This document shows positions 9,189 through 17,858 of a stretch of DNA of 64,000 nt, piece by piece. Positions within the stretch are counted from its first letter, which is position 1. Each line of letters starts with the position of its first letter. The position numbers were made by a program, and so were the translations under genes. Origin of the DNA: Serratia rubidaea (GTDB taxonomy: Bacteria; Pseudomonadota; Gammaproteobacteria; Enterobacterales; Enterobacteriaceae); NCBI GenBank assembly GCA_901472405.1, contig LR590463.1, positions 3,906,001 through 3,970,000 on the forward strand, given 5' to 3'. Below the pieces are notes generated by a model. The model had not been told where the DNA came from and did not search any database. It saw only the letters and a list, made by a program, of their open reading frames with translations.

Positions 9189-10099
9189 CTAGTCGCGCAG
9201 GGTCGCCAGCCACTTCTCATCGCTGGCAAACCACTCCACCAGGAAATCCAGCATGGTGCGCAAGGTTGCCGGCAGTTGGCGGCGCGAAGTGTAAATACCA
9301 TAAATCCCATCGACTGCGGCCGATACTCCGGCATCAGTTCCACCAGCTCGCCGCTGGCCAGCAGCGGCGCCGCGGAGTAGTAAGGCTGTAATGAAATACC
9401 GGCTCCCTGCAGGGTGCCGGCCAGCAGTACCACCGATTCGTTGGCGCTCAGGTTGCCGCTGACCGCCACCGCCGACTGCACGCCCCGATGTTCAAAATGC
9501 CACAGGCTTTTGCCGAAATAGGAGTAGGTCAGGCAATTGTGCAACGCCAGATCCTGCGGCTGGCGCGGCGTTCCGTGCGCCGCCAGATAGGCGGGCGTCG
9601 CGCAAACCACCGAGGCGCAGCGCGATAGCGGCCGGGCGATCAGGTTCGGATCCAGCTCATTGGTGATACGCAGCGCCAAATCGATACGCTCTTCCACCAA
9701 ATTGACCGCCCGGTTGTTCATCTGCAAATCGACCGCCACCTGGGGATAACGCCGTAGATAGTGCGTCACCGCCGCCGCCAGCGTGGTTTGCCCCAGCGAC
9801 TGTGAGCAGGTGATGCGCAGCAGACCGCGCAGCTCCACATTGGCTTCCGCCTCGACCAGATCGATCTCCCCGGCGACCGCCAGCATCTGGCGGCAGCGTT
9901 CCAGCGTGCGTTCGCCCGCATCGGTCAGGCTGAGTTTGCGCGTGGTGCGGTGCAGCAGACGCGCCCCCGCCCACTGCTCCATCTGCGCCAGATAGCGCGT
10001 CACCATGGCGCGCGACATATCCAGCGCCTCTGCGGCGGCAATCATGCTGCCGCGCTCAACAATGGCGACAAAAACCTCAGCGGCGGTAATGCGATCCAT
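9189..10099 (-). CDS. LysR-family regulator (one frameshift near the C-terminus)
   Basis: This is a LysR-type regulator of the CrgA-like group, with a helix-turn-helix in residues 1-60 (AAEALDMSRAMVTRYLAQME). The frame slips at the CCC of 9306-9308. With a fourth base the C-terminus reads SMGIYGIYTSRRQLPATLRTMLDF and ends at 9189, giving 303 residues. It is divergent from the metallo-hydrolase gene with a 21-bp inverted repeat between them, so it probably controls that gene and itself. The effector is unknown. Confidence 0.85.
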
Positions 10100-10112
10100 A
10101 ATTCGTCCGTTT

Positions 10113-10133
10113 TATGCAATCAATAATTGCATA
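10113..10133. promoter_or_regulatory. LysR-type operator candidate
   Basis: TATGCAAT-N5-ATTGCATA is a perfect 8-bp inverted repeat just upstream of the LysR-type gene. Two further ATGCAAC half-sites occur towards the divergent hydrolase gene. Confidence 0.5.
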
Positions 10134-10205
10134 TTATCCGGTTTTTTATTCGATTCATGCAACCTAACATCTATGCAACGTTAAAACCGACAGGAAACCC
10201 CGACA

Positions 10206-11090
10206 ATGTTTAAGAAATCACTTATCGCTCTGACGCTGACCGGCGTCGCCGCCGTCAGCACCTATGCCAGCGCCGCAGACGCGCTGACGATGGAGGTTTA
10301 CAACCCCGGTGAAAGCAGCGTGTTCCCGGTTTCTTCTGAAATCATCAGCGGCCAGCATGAAGTGGCGCTGATCGATGCCCAGTTCCAGCGCAACGATGCG
10401 CAGCAGCTGGTGGAGAAAATCAAGGCGACCGGAAAAAAACTGACCACCGTCTATATCAGCCACTCCGATCCGGACTTCTATTTTGGTCTGGACGTGATTA
10501 AGGCCGCGTTCCCCGACGCAAAAATTATCGCGACGCCGGGCACCATTAAAGAAATCAACGCCACCAAAGACGGCAAGGTCGCCTATTGGGGCCCTATTCT
10601 GAAAGAGAATGCGCCGACCCAGGTGATCGTGCCGCAGCCGCTTACGGGCGACAGTTTCACCATCGACGGTCAACAGGTTGAGGTGAAAGGCCTGAACGGC
10701 CCGACGCCGGCGCGCACCTATGTGTGGATCCCGGCGTTGAAAGCCGTCGTGGGCGGCGTGGCCGTCGCCGGCAACAATATCCACCCGTGGATTGCCGATA
10801 ACCAGAGCGCTGAATCGCGCGCGCACTGGCAGCAAACGCTGGCCAGCATTCAAACGCTGCAGCCGCAGCGGGTCGTCCCCGGACATTACCTGCCCGGCGC
10901 GGCGCAAACGCTGGAATCCGTCACCTTTACCCAGAACTACCTGAAGGTGCTGGAAGCCGAACTGCCGCAGGCCAAGGACGCCAAACAGCTGGTGACGGCG
11001 ATGGAAAAACACTACCCGACGCTGAAAGACGTTTCCAGCCTGGAGCTGAGCGCCAAGGTGCTGAAAGGCGAGATGAAATGGCCGCAGTAA
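10206..11090 (+). CDS. Secreted MBL-fold metallo-hydrolase, Vmh family
   Basis: This 294-residue protein has a clear signal peptide (MFKKSLIALTLTGVAAVSTYASAADA), so it should act in the periplasm. The fold is metallo-beta-lactamase-like, with a later GHYLPG and an N-terminal IDAQF segment. The usual HxHxDH metal motif is changed to HSDPDF at about residue 85, as in the Vmh group, so metal binding and activity may differ from classical members. It is followed by a CGWC oxidoreductase after 73 bases, and an upstream divergent LysR gene probably regulates both. The substrate is unknown. Confidence 0.8.
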   Translation: MFKKSLIALTLTGVAAVSTYASAADALTMEVYNPGESSVFPVSSEIISGQHEVALIDAQFQRNDAQQLVEKIKATGKKLTTVYISHSDPDFYFGLDVIKAAFPDAKIIATPGTIKEINATKDGKVAYWGPILKENAPTQVIVPQPLTGDSFTIDGQQVEVKGLNGPTPARTYVWIPALKAVVGGVAVAGNNIHPWIADNQSAESRAHWQQTLASIQTLQPQRVVPGHYLPGAAQTLESVTFTQNYLKVLEAELPQAKDAKQLVTAMEKHYPTLKDVSSLELSAKVLKGEMKWPQ

Positions 11091-11163
11091 CGCGCCGCTG
11101 AAACAAACTGCCGGCATGCTGCGTCGCTTGCCCGACGCAGCGCCGATAACAAAAGAGGTTCCC

Positions 11164-11814
11164 ATGAGCAACGTCACGCTGCATTACGTCTACGATCCGC
11201 TGTGCGGCTGGTGCTACGGCGCCACCCCGCTGGTCAAGGCGGCGCAGGCCATTCCCGGCCTGACGATCGCCCTGCACGGCGGCGGCATGCTGACCGGCGG
11301 CAACCGCCGTCAAATCACCCCGGAGTGGCGCAGCTACGTTATTCCACAGGATAAACGCATCGCCGAACTCACCGGACAGAGTTTCGGTGAAGCCTACTTT
11401 AACGGCTTGCTGTGCGACAACACGGCGATCATGGATTCCGAACCGCCGACAACCGCCATCCTCGCGGCGCAACAGCTGGCCGGCCGGGGGCTGGATATGC
11501 TGCACCTGATTCAGCGGGCGCATTACCAGGAAGGACGGCGCATCGCGGATTTACCGGTGCTGGAGGCGCTGGCGCGCGAACTGGGGCTGCCTTCGGCGCC
11601 GTTTATTGCCGAGATGCGCTTTAACCGCGGCGCCCCCACCGCCCAGCATATCGCCGAAAGCCGGGCCTTTCTCGCCAAAGTACACGGCCAGGGGTTCCCG
11701 ACCTTCGCCCTGCAGGACAGCAACGGCGATCTGCATACCATCGCGGCAGGCAACTATCTGGACAACGTTGCGGGCTGGAAAGCCATGCTGAGCAGCGCCG
11801 CCGCCTTAGCGTAA
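11164..11814 (+). CDS. DsbA-family (FrnE/Com1-like) thiol oxidoreductase
   Basis: This 216-residue thioredoxin-fold protein has an active site CGWC near residue 15 (YVYDPLCGWCYG). There is no signal peptide, so it is probably cytoplasmic, like FrnE-type proteins. The ATG at 11164 has AGAGG upstream and follows the hydrolase by 73 bases, suggesting cotranscription. The helical insertion (FNGLLCDNTAIMDSEPPTTA) is typical of this DsbA subgroup. The precise substrate is unknown; a protective or redox role with the adjacent hydrolase is only an inference. Confidence 0.85.
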   Translation: MSNVTLHYVYDPLCGWCYGATPLVKAAQAIPGLTIALHGGGMLTGGNRRQITPEWRSYVIPQDKRIAELTGQSFGEAYFNGLLCDNTAIMDSEPPTTAILAAQQLAGRGLDMLHLIQRAHYQEGRRIADLPVLEALARELGLPSAPFIAEMRFNRGAPTAQHIAESRAFLAKVHGQGFPTFALQDSNGDLHTIAAGNYLDNVAGWKAMLSSAAALA

Positions 11815-11821
11815 GGCGGCG
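11799..11821. terminator. Bidirectional terminator hairpin
   Basis: CGCCGCCTTA and TAAGGCGGCG form a perfect 10-bp stem with a 3-nt loop over the stop codon of the oxidoreductase, followed on the plus strand by CGGCGTTTT. It lies between convergent genes. Confidence 0.65.
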
Positions 11822-11828
11822 CGGCGTT

Positions 11829-12536
11829 TTACTCGACCCGGATAAAACGCCCTGCCGCCTGAACGTTATGGCCAAAACCGCAGTCGCCCTGAGAATCCAG
11901 TTCCACGGCATCGTCGCTAAAGGCAATGCTCACGTCGCAGGCCGATTCATCATCCTCGTCATCCTGATGGTACAGCGCTTTCCCGTCCTCGATCGGCAAC
12001 ACATCGGCAAACTCGCCCATATTGGGGCCGTAATACAGCCCCATACCCGGCATGTAGTAACCGGCATAGTCGATTTGCCACTGCTCACCGTGCGCAACCA
12101 CCGTCACTTCGCTCCAGACGCCGCGGCCGGCATACTGCCAATAAACACCGGCTGGGCCGGTCTCCGGCGGCTGTTGTGCCAGCCGCTGCTCTAACAACGC
12201 CATATTGTGCCGTGATTTATCGTCGTCCGGCGCCAGCAGCAGATAGGCACGCGCTTTCAGCAACTGTCCGGCACGCATCAGCGCCAATGCCACGTTGTTA
12301 TACGCCGTCGCCGTCGCGCGCTCGCTGAAGCCGCAAAATTCGCTCCAGGCCGCCTGATCGCGAAAAATACCTGCCGCCTTCATATAATCACCGCTCTGGT
12401 AAGCGCTGCGGCCCAGCTCGGCGTAGCCGGCCACCTTCTGGCAATCGGCGTGAATATCCGGTTCATCAATCTGCGCCAGCGCCGGCCAGCTTGCCAAAGC
12501 ACCACAGGCCAGTAGCGGCGGCAACAATGCCCTCAT
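11829..12536 (-). CDS. Exported hypothetical protein with TPR-like helices
   Basis: I do not recognise this 235-residue protein. It begins with a signal peptide (MRALLPPLLACGALASWPALAQ). The helical part (about 30-120) has a TPR-like rhythm: AGYAELGRSAYQSGDYMKAA, then NNVALALMRAGQLLKARAYL. A C-terminal domain contains several Cys, Tyr/Gly-rich YYMPGMGLYYGPNMG, and an acidic DDEDDE run. It is probably periplasmic. The preceding gene is convergent and the following ABC gene divergent, so it appears monocistronic. Confidence 0.75.
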   Translation of the reverse strand: MRALLPPLLACGALASWPALAQIDEPDIHADCQKVAGYAELGRSAYQSGDYMKAAGIFRDQAAWSEFCGFSERATATAYNNVALALMRAGQLLKARAYLLLAPDDDKSRHNMALLEQRLAQQPPETGPAGVYWQYAGRGVWSEVTVVAHGEQWQIDYAGYYMPGMGLYYGPNMGEFADVLPIEDGKALYHQDDEDDESACDVSIAFSDDAVELDSQGDCGFGHNVQAAGRFIRVE

Positions 12537-12725
12537 ACCTCTTCCTTCTCGGGGTCCGTTTCAAATCTCCGCCAGTATAACCGGCCGGCTCGCCGGCTTC
12601 ACCCTTCACGGTTCAGCCTGATATTCCTTATGATTAGAGGGTGTTAAACCTGCTTACAACTGGCGATTTGCTTGTTGCCCCCAGCTTGGCGATGCTGTTG
12701 AACATGTTTTTTACGGCGAGAACTT

Positions 12726-14453
12726 ATGAACAGCACACAAAAACATGCCGTCTGGCAGTTGATTAAACCGTTTTGGGTTTCCGAGGAAAAGGGACGCGCC
12801 TGGCTGATGCTTATCGCCATTGTCGCACTGTCGCTGGGGCTGGTTTACATCAGCGTACTGATCAATCAGTGGAATCAGGTGTTCTATGATGCGCTGCAGA
12901 ATAAAAACTATCCGGTATTCAAACAGCAGCTGTGGCGTTTTACCTATCTGGCGCTGATCTTTATCGTGCTGGCGGTGTGGAAAGTGTATCTGACGCAGGG
13001 ATTGCAGATGCGCTGGCGCAGTTGGATGACGGAAAAGTTTATGGGTAAATGGCTGGCGCATCAGGCCTATTACCACAGCGAACAGCAACAGCTGGTCGAT
13101 AACCCGGACCAGCGTATTGCCGAAGATCTTAATGTCCTGACGCGCAACACGCTCTCGCTGTCGCTGGGGTTGTTGTCCAGCCTGGTGACTCTCTTCTCCT
13201 TCGTCAGCATTTTGTGGCACGTCAGCGGGCCGTTAAGTTTCGCCCTGCACGGACACGCCTTTACGCTGCCGGGCTATATGGTGTGGTTTGCCCTGCTGTA
13301 TGCGCTGCTGGGATCGCTGATCATCGGCTGGGTCGGCAAACCGCTGGTGCGGCTGGGCTTTGATCAGGAACGCTATGAGGCGAACTTTCGTTTCGGCCTG
13401 ATCCGCATCCGGGAAAACCACGACGCCATTGCGCTGTATCAGGGGGAAAAGCAGGAAGAGCAACAGCTGGGCGAACGTTTCGCCACCATCCGCAATAACT
13501 GGTGGTCCATTATGCGCATCACCCGCCGCCTGAACATCGCCAGCAACTTTTACGGCCAGTTCGCCATTATTTTTCCGTTACTGGTTGCCGCGCCGCGCTA
13601 CTTTTCCGGCGCCATTCAAATGGGGGGACTGATGCAAATCGCCTCGGCCTTCGGGCAGGTACAAGGGGCGCTGTCATGGTTTATCGACGCCTTTAACGAC
13701 CTGGCCGCCTGGAAAGCCTGCGTTAACCGTCTGGCCGGCTTTAACGCCGCCGTAGAACAGGCGCATCACCAACCCCGCGGCATTGTTCTGGAGGACAACG
13801 ACACCCATCCGCTGGCGCTAAACCGCCTCAGCCTGCAGCTGCCGGATGGCCAACCGCTGGTGCACGATGTCTCGTTAACGCTGCAGCGCGGCGAGCGCGT
13901 ACTGATAGCCGGCCCTTCCGGCGGTGGTAAATCTACGCTGCTGCGCGCCATCGCCGGTATCTGGCCTTACGGCGCGGGCAGTATCCGCCGCGATGCCTCA
14001 CTGCGCGCCCTGTTCCTGCCGCAGCGCAGCTATATGCCCATCGGCACGCTGCGGGAAGCGCTGAGTTATCCGCACCCGGCAGGCACCTACCATGACGAGC
14101 AACTGCTGACCGTGCTGGAAAGCTGCCGTCTGCAACATTTGCAACGCTGGCTGGGTACGGCCAACAACTGGAGCCAGCGCCTTTCTCCCGGCGAACAGCA
14201 GCGCCTGGCCTTCGCCCGCGCCATACTCACCCGGCCGGACATCTTATTCCTCGACGAGGCCACCAGCGCGCTGGACGATGAAACCGAACAGCTGATGTAT
14301 GAGCGCCTGGTGACTACCCTGCCGGATGTCACGCTGGTCAGCGTCGCGCACCGCAACAGCGTGGCGAAGTATCACCAAACCTGTTGGCGGCTTAGTCATC
14401 AGTCGGAAAGTCCCGCCCGGATCGCACCAGACGCATTGCCTAAAGCAGGCTGA
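12726..14453 (+). CDS. yddA: ABC transporter, fused permease/ATPase, YddA-like
   Basis: This 575-residue inner-membrane half-transporter probably works as a homodimer. The SbmA/BacA-type membrane domain (about 1-340) has several helices. The ATPase domain carries Walker A GPSGGGKST, a variant signature LSPGEQQR, Walker B ILFLDEATSALDD and a switch His in VAHR. It follows E. coli YddA in length and order. The transported compound is unknown; relatives take up peptides or vitamin B12-like molecules. It has its own promoter space upstream (190 bp). Confidence 0.85.
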   Translation: MNSTQKHAVWQLIKPFWVSEEKGRAWLMLIAIVALSLGLVYISVLINQWNQVFYDALQNKNYPVFKQQLWRFTYLALIFIVLAVWKVYLTQGLQMRWRSWMTEKFMGKWLAHQAYYHSEQQQLVDNPDQRIAEDLNVLTRNTLSLSLGLLSSLVTLFSFVSILWHVSGPLSFALHGHAFTLPGYMVWFALLYALLGSLIIGWVGKPLVRLGFDQERYEANFRFGLIRIRENHDAIALYQGEKQEEQQLGERFATIRNNWWSIMRITRRLNIASNFYGQFAIIFPLLVAAPRYFSGAIQMGGLMQIASAFGQVQGALSWFIDAFNDLAAWKACVNRLAGFNAAVEQAHHQPRGIVLEDNDTHPLALNRLSLQLPDGQPLVHDVSLTLQRGERVLIAGPSGGGKSTLLRAIAGIWPYGAGSIRRDASLRALFLPQRSYMPIGTLREALSYPHPAGTYHDEQLLTVLESCRLQHLQRWLGTANNWSQRLSPGEQQRLAFARAILTRPDILFLDEATSALDDETEQLMYERLVTTLPDVTLVSVAHRNSVAKYHQTCWRLSHQSESPARIAPDALPKAG

Positions 14454-14546
14454 AGGGCAGCCAGGAAGACGGGCAAACAAGAGATTGTTACAGAGAACAG
14501 ATAAAACCGGACCGGCTGCCAGGCAGTCGGCCGGCGTGACAATTCG

Positions 14547-14717
14547 CTAAGGGGCATCCTTTTGTGCCGGGCGGGGCGTCGGCGATTCCGGCGCATCGTC
14601 CTGCCAGAGATCTTCAATAAACTCACGCTGCGCCTCATTCAACTGCCACGACGGCGGAATTTTCGTTTTATTGCGGCGCACGCACGGCTTCTCCGCCTCA
14701 ATTTTTTTCTTATCCAT
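14547..14717 (-). CDS. Small hydrophilic protein, 56 aa
   Basis: A small frame starts at ATG 14717 with AGGGA six to seven bases upstream and ends TAG at 14547. It encodes a basic N-terminus (MDKKKIEAEKPCVRRNKTK) and an acidic, amphipathic C-terminal half containing AQREFIEDLWQDDAPES. Codon usage is like its neighbours. It has no membrane segment or signal. It lies just past the YddA-like gene, convergent with it. I do not recognise the family; a conserved enterobacterial small protein is plausible. Confidence 0.6.
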   Translation of the reverse strand: MDKKKIEAEKPCVRRNKTKIPPSWQLNEAQREFIEDLWQDDAPESPTPRPAQKDAP

Positions 14718-15017
14718 TGCTTTTCCCTAAACAGAAAAAATCCAGTCATTCACTACACGGCCGTAGCCCAATTTAAATTACTACTGTGTAGGCACATGGC
14801 AAACGCGTTCAACGCGCCGACCCATGCCTGTTTAATAGTTTATCGGCTATAGATTACACTAATTACGAACAAACCATCGATTGCTTAAAGCTATAGATAA
14901 CGCCGTTATTCCCTATTGATATTTATTAATCACGAATTCTACTATGGCGGGAAAGCGATGCGGGGGAAGAGGAATGTGCGCCTAACCCGGCGCACTCACG
15001 GCGCCGGGAAGAGGCAA

Positions 15018-16673
15018 TCAGTCGATTTGCGCCACGGAATCCCGGCTGGCGCGTTCACGCTCGCTGCCGGTCAGTTCGCTGAGCTTGCCGTTGCGCATCT
15101 CTAACAGCCGATCGGCATGTTCAAAATAGTGATCGTCATGGCTGATGGCAAACACCGTTTTACCCAGCGCGCGTAACGCCGGCAGCAGTTCCCGATAAAA
15201 GATTCGGCGGAACTGCGGATCCTGATCGGCCGCCCACTCATCAAGCAGCAAAATATCCCGCTGCTCCGCCACCGCCAGCAGCAGCGCCAAGCGCTTACGC
15301 TGCCCCTGCGAAAGCTGAGGATTGGTAACGCGTACGCCGTCAAACTCCAGTTTGTCCTGCATATTGAGTTTTTCCAGCCAGCTAGCCACCAGTTCCGCAT
15401 CCGGCTCCCCGCCGTCCACGCCCTGTAACCGATCGAACTGATAAAAGTCGGTAAAAATAGCAGAGAACAGACGCCGATAATTATCGCGATCCGCCGGCTG
15501 CAGCACCACGCCGTCAATGAGGATCTGCCCGCTGACCGGCTGATAAAGCCCGGTCAGCAGCTTCGCCAACGTCGACTTGCCGCTACCGTTGCCGCCGATT
15601 AAAAACACCAGCTCCCCGCGGGTAAGCGTCAGGTTCAACGGACCAACGGCAAACCCTTGCGCCTGTTCACCCGCCGCATAGTGGAATGATACATCGCGCA
15701 GCTCCAGCGTTTGCCAAGGCATGGCGACCGTCTGCGGGAAATCGGGCTGATACTCGGCCAGCTTGAGCGATTTTACTTTTTTAAACGCCACCTCGGCGCC
15801 AAGCAGCATCGGGAAGGCGCCCACCGCCTGCAGCAATGGGGTACGTAAAAATAGCAACGTCAGCGAATAGGTCGCGGCAACTGCCGTATCCGACCATCCC
15901 AGACCATTGGCCATAAAGAACACCAGCCCGATAGCGCCGAGCATCATGATATTCGACCAGTTCACCGCGCTGAGATGAAACGTATCCGCACGAATAATGT
16001 GGTGCCGGTATTCATCGGAGTTAGCCCGATAAGTCTGCTGATACAAGCGCTGCGCACGATCGCGATTCAACGCCAACTCCTTCCGACCGTCAATCGCCGA
16101 CTGGTAATCCTGGTACAGCTGTTCTTCCGCTTCACGCACCTGGGTTAAATGTTTGTATACGCGAGAAACCAACAGCCAACTGACCAAAATGGTGACCGCG
16201 ACCCAAACGGCCGTCACCGCCAGCATCGGCGGCGACAGCCACCCCAGATAGGCCGCACAGCCAATCGTCAACACAACGCCTTGCACCAACTCCGGCAAAC
16301 GCACGAAAGCCATGGTGACGTTGCGAATATCGCTGGATAGACTGGCGAGTAAAGAGGCGCTGCCCAGGTGTTCAATACGTTCAATATCGGTGTCCAGGAT
16401 GCTTTTCACCAACCGACCGCGCAAACGATAGACAAAATGGTGACCCAGCGTGGTCAACGCTAACTGCGACCCTAAGGTGACCGCCATCAGAACGCCCAAC
16501 AGAGCGAGAAACTGCGGCAATATCGCCAATGGGCTCTCGGCCGCGGCCGCCATTAAGTGTTGATTGATAAAGGCAATAATGCCGATCCCCAATGCGGCGC
16601 TGGCCAGCGTCAGGGCCATCACCGCCAGAAACGGCCAACGATACTGGTGGTACACCACCCGTAGCAACTCCAT
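15018..16673 (-). CDS. yojI: ABC exporter YojI (cyclic peptide/microcin efflux)
   Basis: This 551-residue half-transporter is very close to E. coli YojI throughout: [20 protein letters not shown] at the start, and [20 protein letters not shown] in the membrane domain. The ATPase has Walker [10 protein letters not shown], signature LSQGQRKR and Walker [13 protein letters not shown]. In E. coli, YojI with TolC exports microcin J25 and influences iron-peptide export. It probably pumps small peptides out here too, but this is family knowledge. The upstream 580-bp AT-rich gap separates it from the fimbrial island. Confidence 0.92.
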   Translation of the reverse strand: MELLRVVYHQYRWPFLAVMALTLASAALGIGIIAFINQHLMAAAAESPLAILPQFLALLGVLMAVTLGSQLALTTLGHHFVYRLRGRLVKSILDTDIERIEHLGSASLLASLSSDIRNVTMAFVRLPELVQGVVLTIGCAAYLGWLSPPMLAVTAVWVAVTILVSWLLVSRVYKHLTQVREAEEQLYQDYQSAIDGRKELALNRDRAQRLYQQTYRANSDEYRHHIIRADTFHLSAVNWSNIMMLGAIGLVFFMANGLGWSDTAVAATYSLTLLFLRTPLLQAVGAFPMLLGAEVAFKKVKSLKLAEYQPDFPQTVAMPWQTLELRDVSFHYAAGEQAQGFAVGPLNLTLTRGELVFLIGGNGSGKSTLAKLLTGLYQPVSGQILIDGVVLQPADRDNYRRLFSAIFTDFYQFDRLQGVDGGEPDAELVASWLEKLNMQDKLEFDGVRVTNPQLSQGQRKRLALLLAVAEQRDILLLDEWAADQDPQFRRIFYRELLPALRALGKTVFAISHDDHYFEHADRLLEMRNGKLSELTGSERERASRDSVAQID

Positions 16674-17254
16674 GAGTCACCTCTAAACAGAATGCAATGG
16701 CTGGCATTGTAATCAGCATGGGAGTGATAGCAATAACAATTCTCATCGCCATGGCGCGGCGTAGGAAGTTCGTAGTTGCTTCCGCAGCCCTACCGCCAGC
16801 CGCTTTCAGAGTCATAAAAAAGCCGCGCTGGAACTCATGCCGATAAGCATTCACTCATGAATAATAGACAAACCAATAAATAGCGGGTTAAATATTAGAG
16901 TTTTAAGATGAGGGAAGAGAAAAGCCGACAAACCCAAAAAAAATATCACAAAAACAAAACAACAATTAACAACCGCATAAAAAAATCATACATCTCTTCA
17001 AAAAGTAATCGCCGCTTAGCCGTATACCATCACGTTAAAAACAGAGCAATCCTGATCAAATTATGATCTGATTTGCTATTTTTTCTCACATTAAATTTAC
17101 CTCCATGGCATTCCCCTACCCAGCCCACAAACCAGTTTTACAGATAATTCCTATTTACATGACTTCTTATTTATTTGCTTAACAAATGGTCTGAGTGTTT
17201 TAATTCAGTCACAAGGCAACCATGATGGTTTCTTTGTTTTCATCAAGGAAGAGT
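16674..17254. other. AT-rich intergenic, 581 bp without a convincing gene
   Basis: This stretch is much richer in A and T than its surroundings (for example A-rich runs around 16937-16980). It should contain the yojI promoter and the promoter of the FimB-like recombinase. I saw no copy of the fim-switch inverted repeat here. AT-rich DNA of this kind is a usual H-NS target, which is an inference. Confidence 0.5.
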
Positions 17255-17806
17255 ATGAAAAAACGCAAATACCTCACTCATATAGAAGTCGAACAAATGA
17301 TAGATGCCGTTCCCCACGGCCCCAATTCTGCCCGCGACCGCTGCATGTTACTCATGTGTTTTATCCACGGTTTACGCGTTAGTGAACTACGCGGCTTGCG
17401 GTTAGAAGACATTGACCTTAATACCAACCGCCTGCACGTTGCCCGGTTGAAAAACGGCTTTTCCGTTCAACACCCGATTCAGATAAGAGAACGCCTGGCG
17501 ATCAAACAATGGCTCAAACAACGCCCACGCTACCTGGAAGCCGACAGCCCATGGCTGTTCTTGTCACGCCATGGCGGACAGATATCACGCCAACAGCTTT
17601 ACCGCCTGATGAAAACCTATGGGCAGCTCGCCGGCATCAGCGTTCAGGTGCACCCGCATATGCTGCGCCACTCCTGCGGCTTTGCCCTGGCGGACAAAGG
17701 CGTCGATACCCGGCTAATCCAGGATTACCTCGGGCATCGAAATATCCAAAATACTGTCATCTATACCGCGAGTAATGTTGAGCGCTTTCGGGCCATACAT
17801 ATCTAA
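17255..17806 (+). CDS. fimB: FimB/FimE-like tyrosine recombinase (distal copy)
   Basis: This 183-residue protein matches the short Fim recombinases that invert the fimS promoter. The catalytic set is complete: Arg in HGLRVSE, His-x-x-Arg in HPHMLRH, His in GHRNIQ and the nucleophile Tyr in TVIYTASN. I start at ATG 17255 (AGGA five bases upstream) rather than the in-frame ATG at 17222. It lies at the far end of the island, about 11 kb from fimA and convergent with the FKBP gene. Whether it behaves as FimB (both directions) or FimE cannot be decided from sequence. Confidence 0.88.
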   Translation: MKKRKYLTHIEVEQMIDAVPHGPNSARDRCMLLMCFIHGLRVSELRGLRLEDIDLNTNRLHVARLKNGFSVQHPIQIRERLAIKQWLKQRPRYLEADSPWLFLSRHGGQISRQQLYRLMKTYGQLAGISVQVHPHMLRHSCGFALADKGVDTRLIQDYLGHRNIQNTVIYTASNVERFRAIHI

Positions 17807-17837
17807 GCCAACCCTCAACGCGCCCACATGATTACTC

Positions 17838-17858
17838 TAGCGATAAACGCTATTTTTT
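17838..17858 (+). terminator. Intrinsic terminator of the FimB-like gene
   Basis: TAGCG-ATAAA-CGCTA is followed by TTTTTTA, a short stem with a good U-tract. It overlaps the last codons of the convergent FKBP gene. Confidence 0.65.
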
